Below are positions 10,961 through 21,840 of a stretch of 64,000 bases of DNA, piece by piece. Under the pieces are notes generated by a model. It had not been told where the DNA came from. It searched no databases and saw only the letters and a list, made by a program, of their open reading frames with translations. A program made the position numbers and the translations under genes. The stretch spans positions 17,372,844 through 17,436,843 of the forward strand of contig CM067075.1 of the NCBI GenBank assembly GCA_033980235.1, in the 5' to 3' direction. How positions within the stretch are numbered: the first letter of the stretch is position 1; every line of letters begins with the position of its first letter. Source of the DNA: Diadema setosum (taxonomy: Eukaryota; Echinodermata; Echinoidea; Diadematoida; Diadematidae).

Positions 10961-11430
10961 TAGAGGAAAGCTATTGTTGATTACGTAGGTACTTATTTAT
11001 TTAGATCTGTCAGAAATAAACTCACCCCAAATTTCTTGACAAGATTTTATTAATACTGTGTTCTTTCATTTTCTTTGTCGAATGTATTCGAAGTATCGTT
11101 AAACCAAAAACGAAATAAAGTTCAAATTCCGAAAATGAATGATAAACTTCTTTTAGAGACCGAAGACTATGATATAACAAAAGGTATGATGTTACGCAAT
11201 GAAAATTGAAAAATAAAAAACAAAAAGCAAAACAGGCATATATACCATAGAGAGCGAGATGTGGAAAATATACAAACACTGGCGAACTGGAATACAATCT
11301 TGCAATTTGCAAATACTGTATTGTTAATGGAAACAAACAGACATCATTACGATGGGCCATGTATGCCCTAGAAACAATTATTACAAGAAGGCAGCTAAAG
11401 GCTCCCCCCCCCCAAAAAAAAAAAAAAAAT
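10961..11430 (+). repeat. Foldback left arm, continuation after the nested insertion
   Basis: Matches the reverse complement of about 13070-13590, sharing TTTAGATCTGTCAGAAATAA, ATGTTACGCAATGAAAATTG (diverged) and CCATGTATGCCCTAGAAACA (diverged). This continuity on both sides of 5779-10958 is the main evidence that 5779-10958 is an insertion. Confidence 0.7.
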
Positions 11431-11539
11431 TGACGCATGTGCGTACTGATGATACCATCTGAAAGACTAATCTACAGAAACGATGACCCTCCCCCCCCCC
11501 TCCTTCCCGACAGTCCCTAGGCGACACATCAAATTGTTA

Positions 11540-12950
11540 GACTGCTTTGCCTAGAATTGCATTTTTCTCAATCTGCTATGTCATCAAGAAGTCTTCCGTG
11601 GGACAGATGCTTTCGATAAGACCCCTCAAAATAAATACATGACACGGTTGTAAATAAAGGGTGCCGAAAATGGAGGGCAACCGTGACAACATCGATTAAG
11701 CGTCGATTAAACTTCTTGATTGAGTAAAGTGGTATTACGAGTTGATGAATTACCCAAGGATGTTGTGGGATGAATCGATTTCGTCACCGTTGCAGGGTTT
11801 TTTTCGTTACCAAGAGTCATGAGCTTTCGATTCGAGGGCTCAAATACACGAGGCGGATGTAAATAAAACGTGACAAAAAAGACTACAACAACGGTGACGA
11901 AATCATTTCGGCCTAAATATAGTTGGGAGATGCAAGAATTCATGCCACTTTGCTGAGAATTGCATGCTTGTTAATGCACGAAATTAAGCAGTCCTCCATG
12001 AGATACGTCCTTTGGTTTAAGGGCTTTTAGTACGTAAGAAAGTTGTAAATAAGGGCGTCAAAAAGGGCGAAAACGGTTACAAAATTAATTCCCCCAAGAA
12101 TATGCTTAGGTAATGTATCAACCCGTGATACCACTTTGCGTAGAATTGTGTAATATGAAGAGATTTTATCAAGGAGAAGTGTGCGTTAAATTAGAATGCT
12201 AAAATACATGAGAAGGTTGTGAATAAAAGGTGACGGCAACCATTACGAAATTGATTTGGTCCAGAATATGCTCAAGTACTATTAGCTGTCATACCAGTTT
12301 AGAATTGCGATGTTAAGAAGTTTCCACCAAGAGACATGTGTTATGGGTCAGAGGAATCAAAATGAGACAATGGTGACGTGAAAATGGTGACGTCACAACC
12401 GTTACATAAATCTCATGTTAATTGGAGGTTATTTGTTACCATCACCCATTAGGAAGAGTGCAAATCTAATATAAAACTGTTAGTGTACCAATATAAAGGG
12501 CGAAACTGCTTTCGTCATCCTTACCGCCTGCTTTTACTGCCCTTCTACTACCCAATGGGAAATGTCAATTCGGCACCTTAATGAAAGGATATATCGAATG
12601 GAGATAACCTCTTTTTATTGCCTATTCAAAACCGTACATCCTTGGAGCTATGACAATTCACTACTTTGCTTCGCCATATTCTGGGAAACTTATTTCGTCG
12701 GAAAAATTATATCACAAATTCTAACCCAACTACATTAATCATTTCTTTGAGGAAACTCTAGATATCGCACATTGAGTAACTTGATATAACGACCTACAGT
12801 GCAATTCTAAAGCGTGTTTAGGAAAGAATTGGTTTTGTTACCGTAATATTTTATTTACAGCTTTTTCTTGTATTTTACGCACGTTTAGAACCTTAACATA
12901 CAATCACATAGATCTCATGTCAGGTAGACAACAAAATGGTAGTGTTTATT
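11540..12950. repeat. Degenerate internal tandem units of the foldback element
   Basis: Diverged units of roughly 165-200 bp share AGAATTGC (near 11552, 11955, 12143 and 12310), AAGTCTTCC/AAGCAGTCCTCC, a GTTGTAAATAAAGGGTG-like block and a GTTACAAAATTGATT-like block. From about 12600 to 12950 the same blocks appear reverse-complemented (for example AATTCTAAAGCGTG near 12803), so the turning point of the inverted arms lies around 12400-12600. No gene is supported. Confidence 0.6.
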
Positions 12951-13069
12951 AGTATCACATATCGAGATTGGTACAATTCTGACAAAAGTGTCAATATTCT
13001 GGACGAAACTGACTTCGTCATCCTCTGTGAAAGATTTGGGTTCAAAAAGGGTTGTGCCTCGGTGATGGG

Positions 13070-14727
13070 ATTTTTTCCCTTTAGGTGGCCTCTTGGTGTA
13101 ATAAATGTTTCTACGCCATACATGGCTCATCCTATCTGATGTTGTAGATGAGTATAGGGGTATACATAGGAGAGGGAAAATACTTTTTTTTTTTCATTTA
13201 TAACACAATTTTCAAACTACGATTGTATTCCGGTTTGCCAGTGAGTGTGTGTATCGGTAGTGTTTGTGTGTTTTCAAATATGTGTGCGTGTATGTATGTG
13301 TGTGTGTGTGTGGGAGGTGGTACTTGTGCGTGTTTTTATGTTCAATTTCCCTTGCGTAATATCCTACTTCTTTGTTACATCACCATATTTTGTCACTGAA
13401 GACAGTTAACTTCATCTTCGGAATTACGAACCCTATTTCGTCTTCGGATTAATGATCCTTCGAACAACTTCGGAAAGGACATGAAGGAACACAATTCTTA
13501 TGAAATCTTGTCACAAACGGCGAACAACTTTATTTCTGACAGATCTAAACAAATTTGAATATGCGTCATGAACAATGGCTTTCCTCTAAACGAGATGTTT
13601 CTCGTGAACATGGTACCAGACGCTTCATTTGAACCACATGGGTCTTTTCTGGCGCTTTTGGCGTGGTCATAGATTTTGTGCATTGCGCTCTAGTTTCGTA
13701 ACATGTGTGTTGTTGTTTTTTTTGTGTGTGTGTGTGTGTGTGGGTGTGTGTGCACCATCCACATAGGTTAGCTCGTTAACGCCATTTAATTCAGCTTCAA
13801 GTTTTCTACGTAGGCATGCATTTTGAATTGCCAGAAGAGATGTCCATATCTACATTTTAGTTGAAAATATTAATTAGTGCCTATTGAGCCTTCTGTGAGA
13901 CTGACGTCTCGTAACTTCATGATTGCAAAGAATGCACCATAGTCCCCTGGCACTTTGGCTTTGCAGAAATCCTTTTGTGTCGATAATCTCTTTCCCCTTT
14001 CACAGGAAATGTACCACGGACGGGTTTTCCTATGACAGTGTGATCACCCAAAGAAAACGTCAGGAAATTCCTGTTTAATGTCGATGGTTCTTGGCAATAG
14101 AGATTGTTATCTTGACGGCAGATTTTTTTTATGTTTAGGAAATATCTTAATAGATTTAATATGAAAATATATTTCAAAGGAAAAAATGACCAATGGGGGA
14201 AATGTCATCAATTACTGAGTACACTTTCAAAACTAGTAGACTTTACAACAACAGAGAAAAGTTTACTTAGTAATTCATGAGTAGTATCCACGTGCAGAAC
14301 TCTCATGAATTTTAAAATACGTGTAGTTGCATTGAAAGCTATCATTCTTTTATTTGAAGTAAAGTAAGATGTTGTACACCTCAGAATGAATAGGAAAGAA
14401 TGACAAAATACTATAATAATGTGAAAGAGACAGGGAAATTCTATTTTCATTGAAAGACAATCTGTATTATACCTAGGAGAGTAGACTAGAATTCCTTCGG
14501 ACTCTGCGATGTGTTTTTATTGACATTGGTGCTCAGCCAATGAAACTTCGATATTGACGACTGTCAACTGTCTTTCCACGCCCGGTTCCACGCTCTAATC
14601 GGAGGTCCCTTTCTAGACGTATTTTTAGTTGACTACTATACCAGCTAGCAGCTCTCCTGAGTCGCGCCCTCTATTGTCTGGCGATCAAGGACTGATTCAG
14701 GCTAAAAATACGTCGACCGCTAGACTA
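13070..14727 (-). repeat. Foldback right arm
   Basis: Reverse complement of the left arm (4648-5778 plus 10961-11430) and uninterrupted, so it gives the arm as it was before the nested insertion. It has gained simple repeats: (CA)n-type tracts at about 13295-13312 and 13721-13752. The small ORFs in it are not shared with the other arm in frame. Confidence 0.75.
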
Positions 14728-14840
14728 CCGTCAGGGTTACTGGTTGATGGTAGTGAGAGCGTCGGTGACATGTCTGAGTTCCTTATGTAGATGGTCTTGG
14801 TCGCTGAGTTGATAGGCTCATCTGATGAGGGTGTGTTACC

Positions 14841-15002
14841 GCACATTTTGGTAAATCGGCACATTTTGGTAAATTACCAAAATGTGCAGTTACCAAAATG
14901 TGCCGATAGTGCACCTACACCTGACGGGATCAACTGTTACCAAAATGTGCAGTTAAAAGTGGATTTGCCTGCACATTTTGGACAATCTGCACATTTTGGT
15001 AA
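14841..15002. repeat. Cluster of inverted GCACATTTTGGTAA motifs
   Basis: GCACATTTTGGTAA occurs at 14841-14854, 14859-14872 and 14989-15002, with a truncated copy at 14971. Its reverse complement TTACCAAAATGTGC occurs at 14874-14887, 14890-14903 and 14937-14950. Neighbouring direct and inverted copies can pair into strong hairpins. The small ORF across the cluster has no recognisable product. Confidence 0.9.
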
Positions 15003-15112
15003 CTGAACTAAAAACCTATGGATGGGCTTGAGATTTATACTAGTAATACGGTCAAGGAGTTAAAGTGATTATGGTCCTGCTGCAGCAGTAAAGACAGGGA
15101 AGACACATATTT

Positions 15113-15272
15113 AGCTCACCCGAGCTGAAGGCTCGAGTAAGCTATTGCAATTGCTTTTCGTGCGGGTATACTGTGTGAGCTGCGTGCCAAGTGCGTGGGG
15201 CTGATAACTCAGTAAAGGAATTCCTCTGAAGGAATGGCAGAAGACCCACAGAATTCCATTAATTTGCCCGCA
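15113..15272. other. Spacer with a GCTCACCCGAGC hairpin
   Basis: AGCTCACCCGAGCTGAAGGC and the following CTCGAGTAAGCTATTG form a short imperfect palindrome. Similar sequences are common dispersed repeats in marine invertebrates as far as I recall, but the family cannot be named from this window. Confidence 0.3.
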
Positions 15273-15687
15273 AACGGGGACTGCGAAATACAAGCGTGGG
15301 AGTTGCCTGCGAGGTGCTGCCGCTAAGGGCCTCCTACTGGCGTTCTGCGTGTACCTCTGCGGGCAATTCCCACGACTTACCCGGAAAAAGTTTTGGTCAT
15401 GCTGTAAACTTTGCTGCGGGTAAATCGGACTTGCGTGCGCACCTCCGGGCAAATACAGGCGAGATACGCGCTAGATACTGTCAGGTGCGGACCAACTGCG
15501 GAGAGCTCCGGGTAGCAAATTTGCTTCCCCGCAAGTCAAACTTCCCAAGATACGGTATGACAAGGCCTTGAGCATGTTCAAAATATGCTCCGAGTGAGTT
15601 GCGAGGGTACACGCAAAACACCAGTAGGAGACCCTTACCGGCAGCACCTTGCAGACAACTCCAACGCAGGTACTTCGCAGTACCCGT
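15273..15687. mobile_element. Inverted-repeat element, about 415 bp
   Basis: Arms 15273-15356 and 15605-15687 are diverged inverse copies over about 84 bp. Shared words read inward include GGAGTTG, AGGTGCTGCCG and CTCCTACTGG. The interior is G+C-richer than the surroundings. No transposase is present, so it is most simply a non-autonomous hairpin element. No target-site duplication could be fixed. Confidence 0.7.
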
Positions 15688-15761
15688 AAGTCGCTCGTAA
15701 CAGAAAACAGATCGGTTTTACAGTTCTCGCGAAGGTCAAACAGAATACATGCAAGTAGATG

Positions 15762-16146
15762 GTAAGTAGCACGTGTCTAGCAAATAAGAGACAAGTGCGA
15801 AACTCGTAAACATTCTTGTCCGCCCGCAGAAAATTTTCCTGCGTGCTGAAAAAAATCCCTGCTCGCAACAAGCCGCGTAGCTTGCCCGGAAAGGTGTGAC
15901 ACGGCCTGCAAGCCTTGCGTGCGACTTGCGAAGAACAATTTTTACTACCAAGAGGTCCCCGCAGATGATCTGCACGTAGTCGCCCGGAGGAGCGCACGCA
16001 AATCCTTTTTACCCGTAACCATGTTAAGGAACTGTCACACCTTTCCGGGCAAGCTACGCGGGCTTGTTGCGTGTGAGGATTTTGAGGGCGGACAAGGATT
16101 TGTGCATAATGCATATGTGTCTTACTTGCTGGATGCGTGCTACTTA
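15762..16146. mobile_element. Inverted-repeat element, about 385 bp
   Basis: Arms 15762-15901 and 16033-16146 are inverse copies. The best shared block is CGTAGCTTGCCCGGAAAGGT, with TAAGTAGCACG at the outer ends. Its composition and words (TTGCCCGGA, CCCGCAG) resemble the adjacent element at 15273-15687, so the two may be parts of one rearranged family. The ORFs across it are not conserved between arms. Confidence 0.7.
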
Positions 16147-16154
16147 TACTCTGT

Positions 16155-16760
16155 TTTTACAAAAAGTCCCTATATATCGTGGGAAGGGATATCCCCTTCC
16201 CACACCCTTCCCCGCTCGGTCGCTTCGCTCCCTCGCCGAGGATCTCACACCGTCACATCAAAAATGTATCCCCGTATGGTATAATCATAGTCCTTCGCAA
16301 TGACTCTTTCCACTGTTTAATTCCTGAGAAATTTATTTTTAAATGCTCTCAAAACGCGACATTTGTACTCCGTTTTTATAAAAAGTCCTTACCGTGGTAG
16401 GGGGTATCCCCCTCCCACACCCCGTCCCCGCTCGGTCGCTTCGCTCCCTCGCCGAGGATCTCACACCGTCACATGAATGTGCCCCCTCCCCGTCGAGATT
16501 TTGTCCCCCCCCCCCCCCCCCAAAAAAAAAAAAAAAAAAAAGTGTTCTGGCGCGCTTGGGGCGGGGGTGGGGAGTATTTGGGGGGAAAAAAGAGAGAGAA
16601 AATAGAGCATGCAAGTATATGCTTAAAATTGCAAGCTGGCAACCCTAAAAATGAAAAATCTCCCTACTGTGATACCCCCTCCCACACCCTCCCCCCCCCC
16701 CCGCTCGCTTCGCTCGTTCGGGCTCGGTCGCCACGCTCCCTCGCAATACCCAGCTCAGCC
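16155..16760 (+). repeat. Three spaced copies of a GCTCGGTCGCTTCGCTCC repeat
   Basis: Copies at about 16155-16262, 16368-16474 and 16655-16745 share TCTGTTTTTA(C/T)AAAAAGTCC, a short hairpin (GGGATATCCCC or GGGGGTATCCCC) and GCTCGGTCGCTTCGCTCC. The first two also share GAGGATCTCACACCGTCACA. The spacers contain poly-C and poly-A tracts (16506-16542). The proline-rich ORFs here are compositional. Confidence 0.8.
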
Positions 16761-17323
16761 CCTCAAACCCCCTCCTTGGAAAAAACCTATAGATCCGCCA
16801 ATGCCCCGATCGACGCCTCTGAAGCTCATTCGTTCTTACAGTTTTTTAGAGGCAATAATAGATACCGTGACCACAACAAGTCTTACCACCGTTGACCATG
16901 CCGCCAAAGTACGTTTGACAGTTTTATATTGTTTGTTTTGGTACTTTTTGTGGTTTTGTTTTATTTTGTTTTGGTTTGCTTTTCGGATTAGAAACAAATA
17001 CAACACAATTTCATAAGTGATTCAGCAAATTACACGGGGCGTTTGTCCCCTCCGTGTAGATCTCATGACTGACATAAATTTGCATAAATTAACATAATTA
17101 ATTCAGAATTTTGTGTAGACGTTTGATAGCTCCTACAATGCCCTGTCAGATAAAACAAATAGAATGAAAATCCATTGTAAGATGTCTTGACAAGTAACAT
17201 TTTCATGTTTTGGGAGAAATTTTCATAAGGCCTAATGAATTTCAGAATTAGGCCTATGTGTTAAGTCTGGAAGCTCCCAGCAAGCCTATCAGATAAAACA
17301 ATCATAATCGATTAGAAGTAGCA

Positions 17324-17325
<2 letters not shown>
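16761..17325. other. No recognisable feature
   Basis: AT-rich sequence with no coding content, no repeat matching others in the window and no clear inverted structure. Confidence 0.5.

Positions 17326-17364
<39 letters not shown>
17326..17364. repeat. (GT)n microsatellite
   Basis: About 19 uninterrupted GT units. Confidence 0.97.
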
Positions 17365-17367
<3 letters not shown>

Positions 17368-17585
17368 AAGAAATTGCCACACACATGTACGGAGCCTGTT
17401 TCTAGTCCCCTCGCGAACTATGACGGGGACAAAAAGTCTGACCTCTTAGACTAGCTTACGCGTACATTCGAGAGTAGTCGCCCTCCCCCCCCCCCCCCCT
17501 CGTTATCTCGAATGGGTGCATTATAGTCCGCCCAACGCACCCTTTCGAGACAAACGGGGGGGGGGGTTGTCTCGAATAGAACGGT

Positions 17586-18090
17586 AGCCTTTTGACAAGG
17601 CCTCGTGGCTGAAGATTGAGACTAACTCGCCACACCGAGAACTGCGAGAAACGGGTGAACGCGAGACCGAGTGCTCAGCCACGAGGCCTTTTGAAACCTG
17701 GGGGGGGGGGGGGGGGGGTTCCCCACCACACCGACGAAGGCGAATATGAATTATTCATATATTCATGAGTCAGAGCACAGTTGGTATGCTAATGTGGACG
17801 TGTCAACGCTGCGCTGGCAATGCAGGCAGCTACGGATGAGCGAGCCGCCGACATGCATACTTATACGTATTCATGAGATGCGACGGCGTGGTGAGCAATG
17901 CGGTCGCTGATTGGCTGCTACCCTATAGGCTGCTACCCTATAGGGTAGCAGAATCGGCGAGAAACAAAGCTCAAGATAAGAAATTCATGTCAGGTTTCAA
18001 AAGGCCTCGCGGCTGCGCCGCTCGGTCTCGCATTCACCCGTTCTCTCACAGTTAGTCACAGTAACTGCCACGAGGCCTTGCCAAAAGGCT
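17586..18090. mobile_element. Inverted-repeat element with AAGGCCTCGTGGC ends
   Basis: Outer arms of about 110 bp (17586-17699 and 17992-18090) are inverse copies, sharing AGCCTTTTG, AAGGCCTCGTGGC, ACGGGTGAA(C/T)GCGAGACCGAG and GGCCTTTTGAAACCTG. A further outer pair (CGCACCCTTTCGAGA near 17537 against its partners near 18110-18155) hints that the element extends to about 17460-18165. The middle has a palindrome CTGCTACCCTATAGGGTAGC near 17929-17950. No gene is seen. Confidence 0.75.
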
Positions 18091-18194
18091 AATACTATAG
18101 AACGGGTGCGTTGAGCGCTCCGCTCCTCTCCACTCCGTGCCGCACCCTTTCGAGATAAGCCACCGCGAACCCAGTATCTGTATCAGTATTACCA

Positions 18195-18957
18195 ATTGTT
18201 TCTTGAAGATATAATCGAATTCCTAGAAAGGAAAGATTTTGTACCCATTGCAATGAAGATAAAATTGGTGATGAATTTCACTACCTTTTTCAGTGCAGCC
18301 TCTTTAATGAACAGGGAAAGAAATACTTAAAAATGTTACTGAAAATACCCAAATACTATGAAGATGTATCAACTATTTAATTGTCAAAAGAGGACAGTCC
18401 TTTCCAATTTAATTGAGGTTTGTAGTTATATAATGACACATGTTTGGATTCCAAGTATATTTTTCGTCCTTTTCGTAGATACTACATATTATAAGTCTAT
18501 TTACAGGCTGTGCCTTCTTTACAATTAATTCATAGCTTATTTGTCTTGTCACTCTTCCCTCCATTTCTCTGTCTTCTCGTTCTCGTCTCCATATTTCCTT
18601 CATTCTTTGTTCACATATTGTACGAATATATTTCCGTATGTCTTTGCGGGGTTTTTTATTTTGTTTCTTTTTTTATAGTTTTTTTTTCCTGAACTATATG
18701 TCACTCGTATCTTTGTTTTTGTTTGTTTTTACCACATATCGTGTATATATCGTACATTTCTGTACATTTTTCTTCTTTTATCTTTTCATCAATCGTATTT
18801 CATTCTTATTTACTTTGTTATAGTTGTTTTATACAGTTTTTAAAGTTATTTGCAATTCTGTATGATTGAATCAATAATGTGATATATGTTTTTACATTGG
18901 ACTCCGATACACAGAGTATGGGTTGTTGAGTAAAATAAACTTTCAACTTTCAACTGT
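18195..18957 (+). pseudogene. 5'-truncated CR1-like LINE 3' end
   Basis: Only the last part of a LINE ORF2 survives. From 18234 to a stop at 18378-18380 the frame reads RFCTHCNEDKIGDEFHYLFQ..., the Cys-x2-Cys...His...Cys zinc-binding tail found after reverse transcriptase in such elements. The LINE at 36330-38152 has the homologous LCTYCSKNDIGDEFHYLFVC. A 3' UTR follows and ends in AATAAACTTTCAACTTTCAA, a short tandem tail like the (AAACTTC)n tail of the other copy. It is a dead 5'-truncated copy of the same or a sister family. Confidence 0.8.
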
Positions 18958-19005
18958 TAGAAAATGCAGTGTAGTGTAGTCATTACCAACCTCGTTCACA
19001 ATCTA

Positions 19006-20644
19006 CACTGTTGGTCAAAAAGGTGGAATAATTTTTGTATTGAATGAAAGTCGGCCGTTTTGTTTGCATTTTCAAGGCTGTCTGTAGACAAATTAGTATG
19101 TTATTGATTACGTAATGTTACCCCATTATTCAGGTGATATTTGAACATGAGGAATGTGTTATTACGTATCTATGTTACCTTGTGCAGACTATGCATAAGG
19201 CTATGTGCAATTGAAATGTTGCCCTTTTTGGTGATTTTGCACCGTGTAAAGGAAGTTTCCTGTACTATTTGCATTAAAAATTCGGTACAGAGTCCCCCTA
19301 GACTATGCCTGGTCCATAAATGCCAACGGCAATGCGCGAGAGAGTGGTAGCACTGAGGCAGGAGGGCTACAAGCAGACTTGTATAGGAGAAATCCTAGGG
19401 ATTTCACAGGGTGCAGTCTTTAAAATCCTTAAGCGTCATCGTGAGAGAGGAAATGTGCGGCCACGGAAATCACCAGGACGTCCAAGACTGACAAGAAGAA
19501 GAGATGATCGCCAAGTGTTGAATCTTAGCCGCAGAAACCGGAAGTTGCCAGCGAGTCGTCTTCAACGCTTGTGGAGAAGACATCATGGAATCAACGTCTC
19601 AAGATCAACAGTCAATCGCAGATTGATACAACATGGCTACCGAGCACGACGATTGGTTAGATGTCCACGCTTGACGGTTCGGCACAGGGTTGCTTTGGGC
19701 CAGGCAGCACAGGACGCTTCAACTGGGACATTGGCAACACGTTATCTTCATGGACGAGAGCCGGTTCAGCCTTGAACGTAGAGATGGGAGGCAGCAAGTT
19801 CGTCGGTTAGCTGGGGAAAGCTTTCTGGATGACTGTGTCCACGAGAAAACCCAAGGTGAAGGAGGCTCAGTAATGGTCTGGGCCGGAATCCATTACAGAG
19901 GAAAAACGCCACTGGTGGTGCCTGATGGTAACGTGAACGCCACTGTCTACAGGGAGATATTGGGGTTCCACTGCCTCCATATGCAAGACGTGTGTGTGGG
20001 TTCAATTTCCGACTGCAGGATGACAACGCCTAGATCGCACAGAGCAGCTATAGTTAGGGACAGAGGGGGTTGAGCAGTTGACATGGCCAGCTTGTTCGCC
20101 AGATATGAACCCCATAGAGCAGGCATGGGCTGCCCTAGGCCGAGCCATCAACGGCAGGGAGGCCATTCCTCAAAACCTGCAGGAGTTGGCAGCTGCAGGG
20201 AAGAGTGGGAAGCCATACCTGTCGACGTCATCAACAACCTGGTGGACAGCATGCCACGTCGCCGCGTACGCGCTCTGAATTGTGCCAGGGGTGGACATAC
20301 CCGATATTAGTGACATCTTATGAACCATGACTTAAATTTGATGTGATATTGTCAATGTAATCACAAAAAAGAGTCATCTGGAAAACTGAATGACGTTTAA
20401 AACAAATATTCTGTTAATAAAATTTCTTTTGTAATGTTATCAATGTTGTTTCATGCCCATAGTTCATAATAATTTAGACATATATGCCTTCTTGTTCAAA
20501 ATCGCTATGAAAGTGTGTAAGCGGCATGATAATAAAGTAAGGTGATTGATATATACCAAAAATATTATTTTCCAAGCACATTGTAATAAATATGCCGTTA
20601 AAATTTGGAAAAAAGATAACATTCCACCTGTATGACCAACAGTG
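19006..20644 (+). mobile_element. Tc1-like DNA transposon
   Basis: Terminal inverted repeats CACTGTTGGTCAAAAAGGTG (from 19006) and, inverted at the right end, CACTGTTGGTCATACAGGTG (ending 20644), each followed inward by GAAT. Both ends abut TA (19004-19005 and 20645-20646), the target dinucleotide of the Tc1/mariner group. The 1.64-kb length and an internal transposase remnant fit an originally autonomous Tc1-like element, now dead because the coding frame is broken. Confidence 0.92.
19320..20278 (+). pseudogene. Tc1-like transposase, frameshifted
   Basis: The first frame (ATG at 19320, to 19775) has paired helix-turn-helix DNA-binding regions (MRERVVALRQEGYKQTCIGE... and ...VSRSTVNRRLIQHGY) joined by a PGRPR motif. 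The catalytic part continues in other frames. HVIFMDESRFSLE (from about 19743) contains the first catalytic Asp, LQDDNA (20013-20030) the second and is followed at once by a stop, and WPACSPDMNPIEQAWAALGR (20084 on) carries the DD34E-type Glu. The frame changes near 19700-19740, 20010 and 20035-20080 plus the stop mean no active enzyme is made. In the intact family it would cut and rejoin DNA at the terminal repeats. Confidence 0.9.
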
Positions 20645-20856
20645 TACGTTATTTTCATAATAATCAGTTACTCTATTCCCCTTTAAAGAATCTGCTGATC
20701 TGAACACAATTATGCACGTGTCTTCTGTATAGATATTGAAATATTTTTTGTATTCTTTCTAATGATTGTTTCAATGGGAGGCAAGTAACACCGAGAGGAG
20801 GCATCCAGCACGAGTAATTGCGGGCGCGCAACACTGGGGGCACTTTCCACTGCTAC

Positions 20857-21247
20857 AGGGCTCACAAATTATCCATATTGACGTGTGTTAACATTCAAAA
20901 TTCGAGAAATTCTCTAAAATAGCTGGGAGAAATGACGTGTTTCATCTTCACTAACCTGGATAAGTGAAGATGAAGATTATCCATGATTCCCGAGGCGGTC
21001 CATCTTTATTTCTGTACATGCACCCAATGAAATATAGTCCCTTCAAATTCCATGAGAAAAGCATTTATCTTCCAACCAAAATGCAATTTGTAGAGGAATT
21101 CATACTCAATATCTGCAGCTATTCAGTTTTATGCCTAACTGCATTAATGATTTTTAATTATTTTTTTCTTCATTTATTTTGGTATCTTTGTTACGAATTT
21201 CTGAAGGGGTCTGGGACATTCCTTTTTATTTACAGGTGTGAGCCCTA
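20857..21247 (+). mobile_element. MITE family A, copy 1
   Basis: Ends AGGGCTCACA and TGTGAGCCCT are inverse copies. Internal blocks shared with the copies at 27597, 34318 and 35826 include AATAGCTGGGAGAAATGA, TTTCATCTTC, AAATTCCATGAGAAAAGC and TCAATATCTGCAGCTATTCA. It is shorter than copy 4, lacking the central AACTCTGTCCAAGGGTTCGC block. No coding capacity. Confidence 0.8.
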
Positions 21248-21364
21248 CACCGGCAGTACATTCTTCTTCAGAAATGTACAAATGTCGCCCTCTATGAGGT
21301 GCATCCCACTGACTCCACAAGATCGCGTTATAATACCTCCCAATCATTGTTCGTATTTCGCTAT

Positions 21365-21455
21365 TTATGAATTCTTAACAAATACATCTACATATTCTCT
21401 CTTCAAGGCTGCTTTTGCCAGAGAGTCAGCCACTTTATTTCCATAGAGAGTCAAT
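21365..21455 (-). pseudogene. Possible RNase H fragment of a LINE
   Basis: Minus-strand reading gives LTLYGNKVADSLAKAALKRE followed by a stop soon after. GN-x2-AD-x-LAK-x-A resembles the C-terminal motif of RNase H domains in I- and Jockey-type LINEs. Nothing else of the element is visible, so this rests on one short motif. Confidence 0.35.
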
Positions 21456-21459
21456 AATG

Positions 21460-21840
21460 TCATGTACAGAGAGATCATTGATATATTTTGGTCTATAATT
21501 AAATCAGAAATATATTTTGGTGCCACACCGAGGCGAGAATCAAGCATATGGAGCATAGGAAGATCAGAAAAAAAAGGATGCAATTAATGGGACGAGAATT
21601 GAGCCTATGAATCATGAAAAGATCAGAAATATATTTTGGTACCACAATTCAATCTACAGAAAATCTTTTGTATATTTTGTTGCAACTCTGGGGCGAAAAT
21701 CCAATCTATAAATAAAATTACAGAAAGATCAGAAATATGTTTTGGCGCAACACTGAGGCGAGAATCATTAGGCATAGGAAGATCAGAAACATAAACTCTA
21801 GGGCGAGAGTCAATATTGTAATGTGCAGGGAGATCATTCC
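21460..21840. repeat. Degenerate tandem repeat of about 80 bp
   Basis: The word AGATCAGAAATATATTTTGG recurs with changes near 21505, 21620 and 21726 together with GCCACACCGAGGCGAGAATC-like stretches. Units are irregular in length. No gene is seen. Confidence 0.65.

Larger units (their letters stand above)
4648..14727. mobile_element. Large foldback-type element with long inverted arms
   Basis: The ends are exact inverse copies (TAGTCTAGC at 4648-4656, GCTAGACTA at 14719-14727). The left side 4648-5778 plus 10961-11430 is the diverged reverse complement of 13070-14727. Easily checked shared stretches are GGAACCGGGCGTGGAAAGAC, TCTGCCGTCAAGATAACAAT and TTTAGATCTGTCAGAAATAA. The inner part is a degenerate tandem array on both sides. 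This layout, long inverted repeats with internal tandem units and no visible transposase, is that of foldback elements such as the sea-urchin TU family; that comparison is from general knowledge. No convincing target-site duplication was found at the ends. Confidence 0.7.

Noticed and set aside
4648..14727. Plain inverted segmental duplication instead of a foldback element
   Set aside because: Not excluded, but exact short inverse termini and inner tandem units shared by both arms favour an element. The lack of a clear target duplication keeps confidence moderate.
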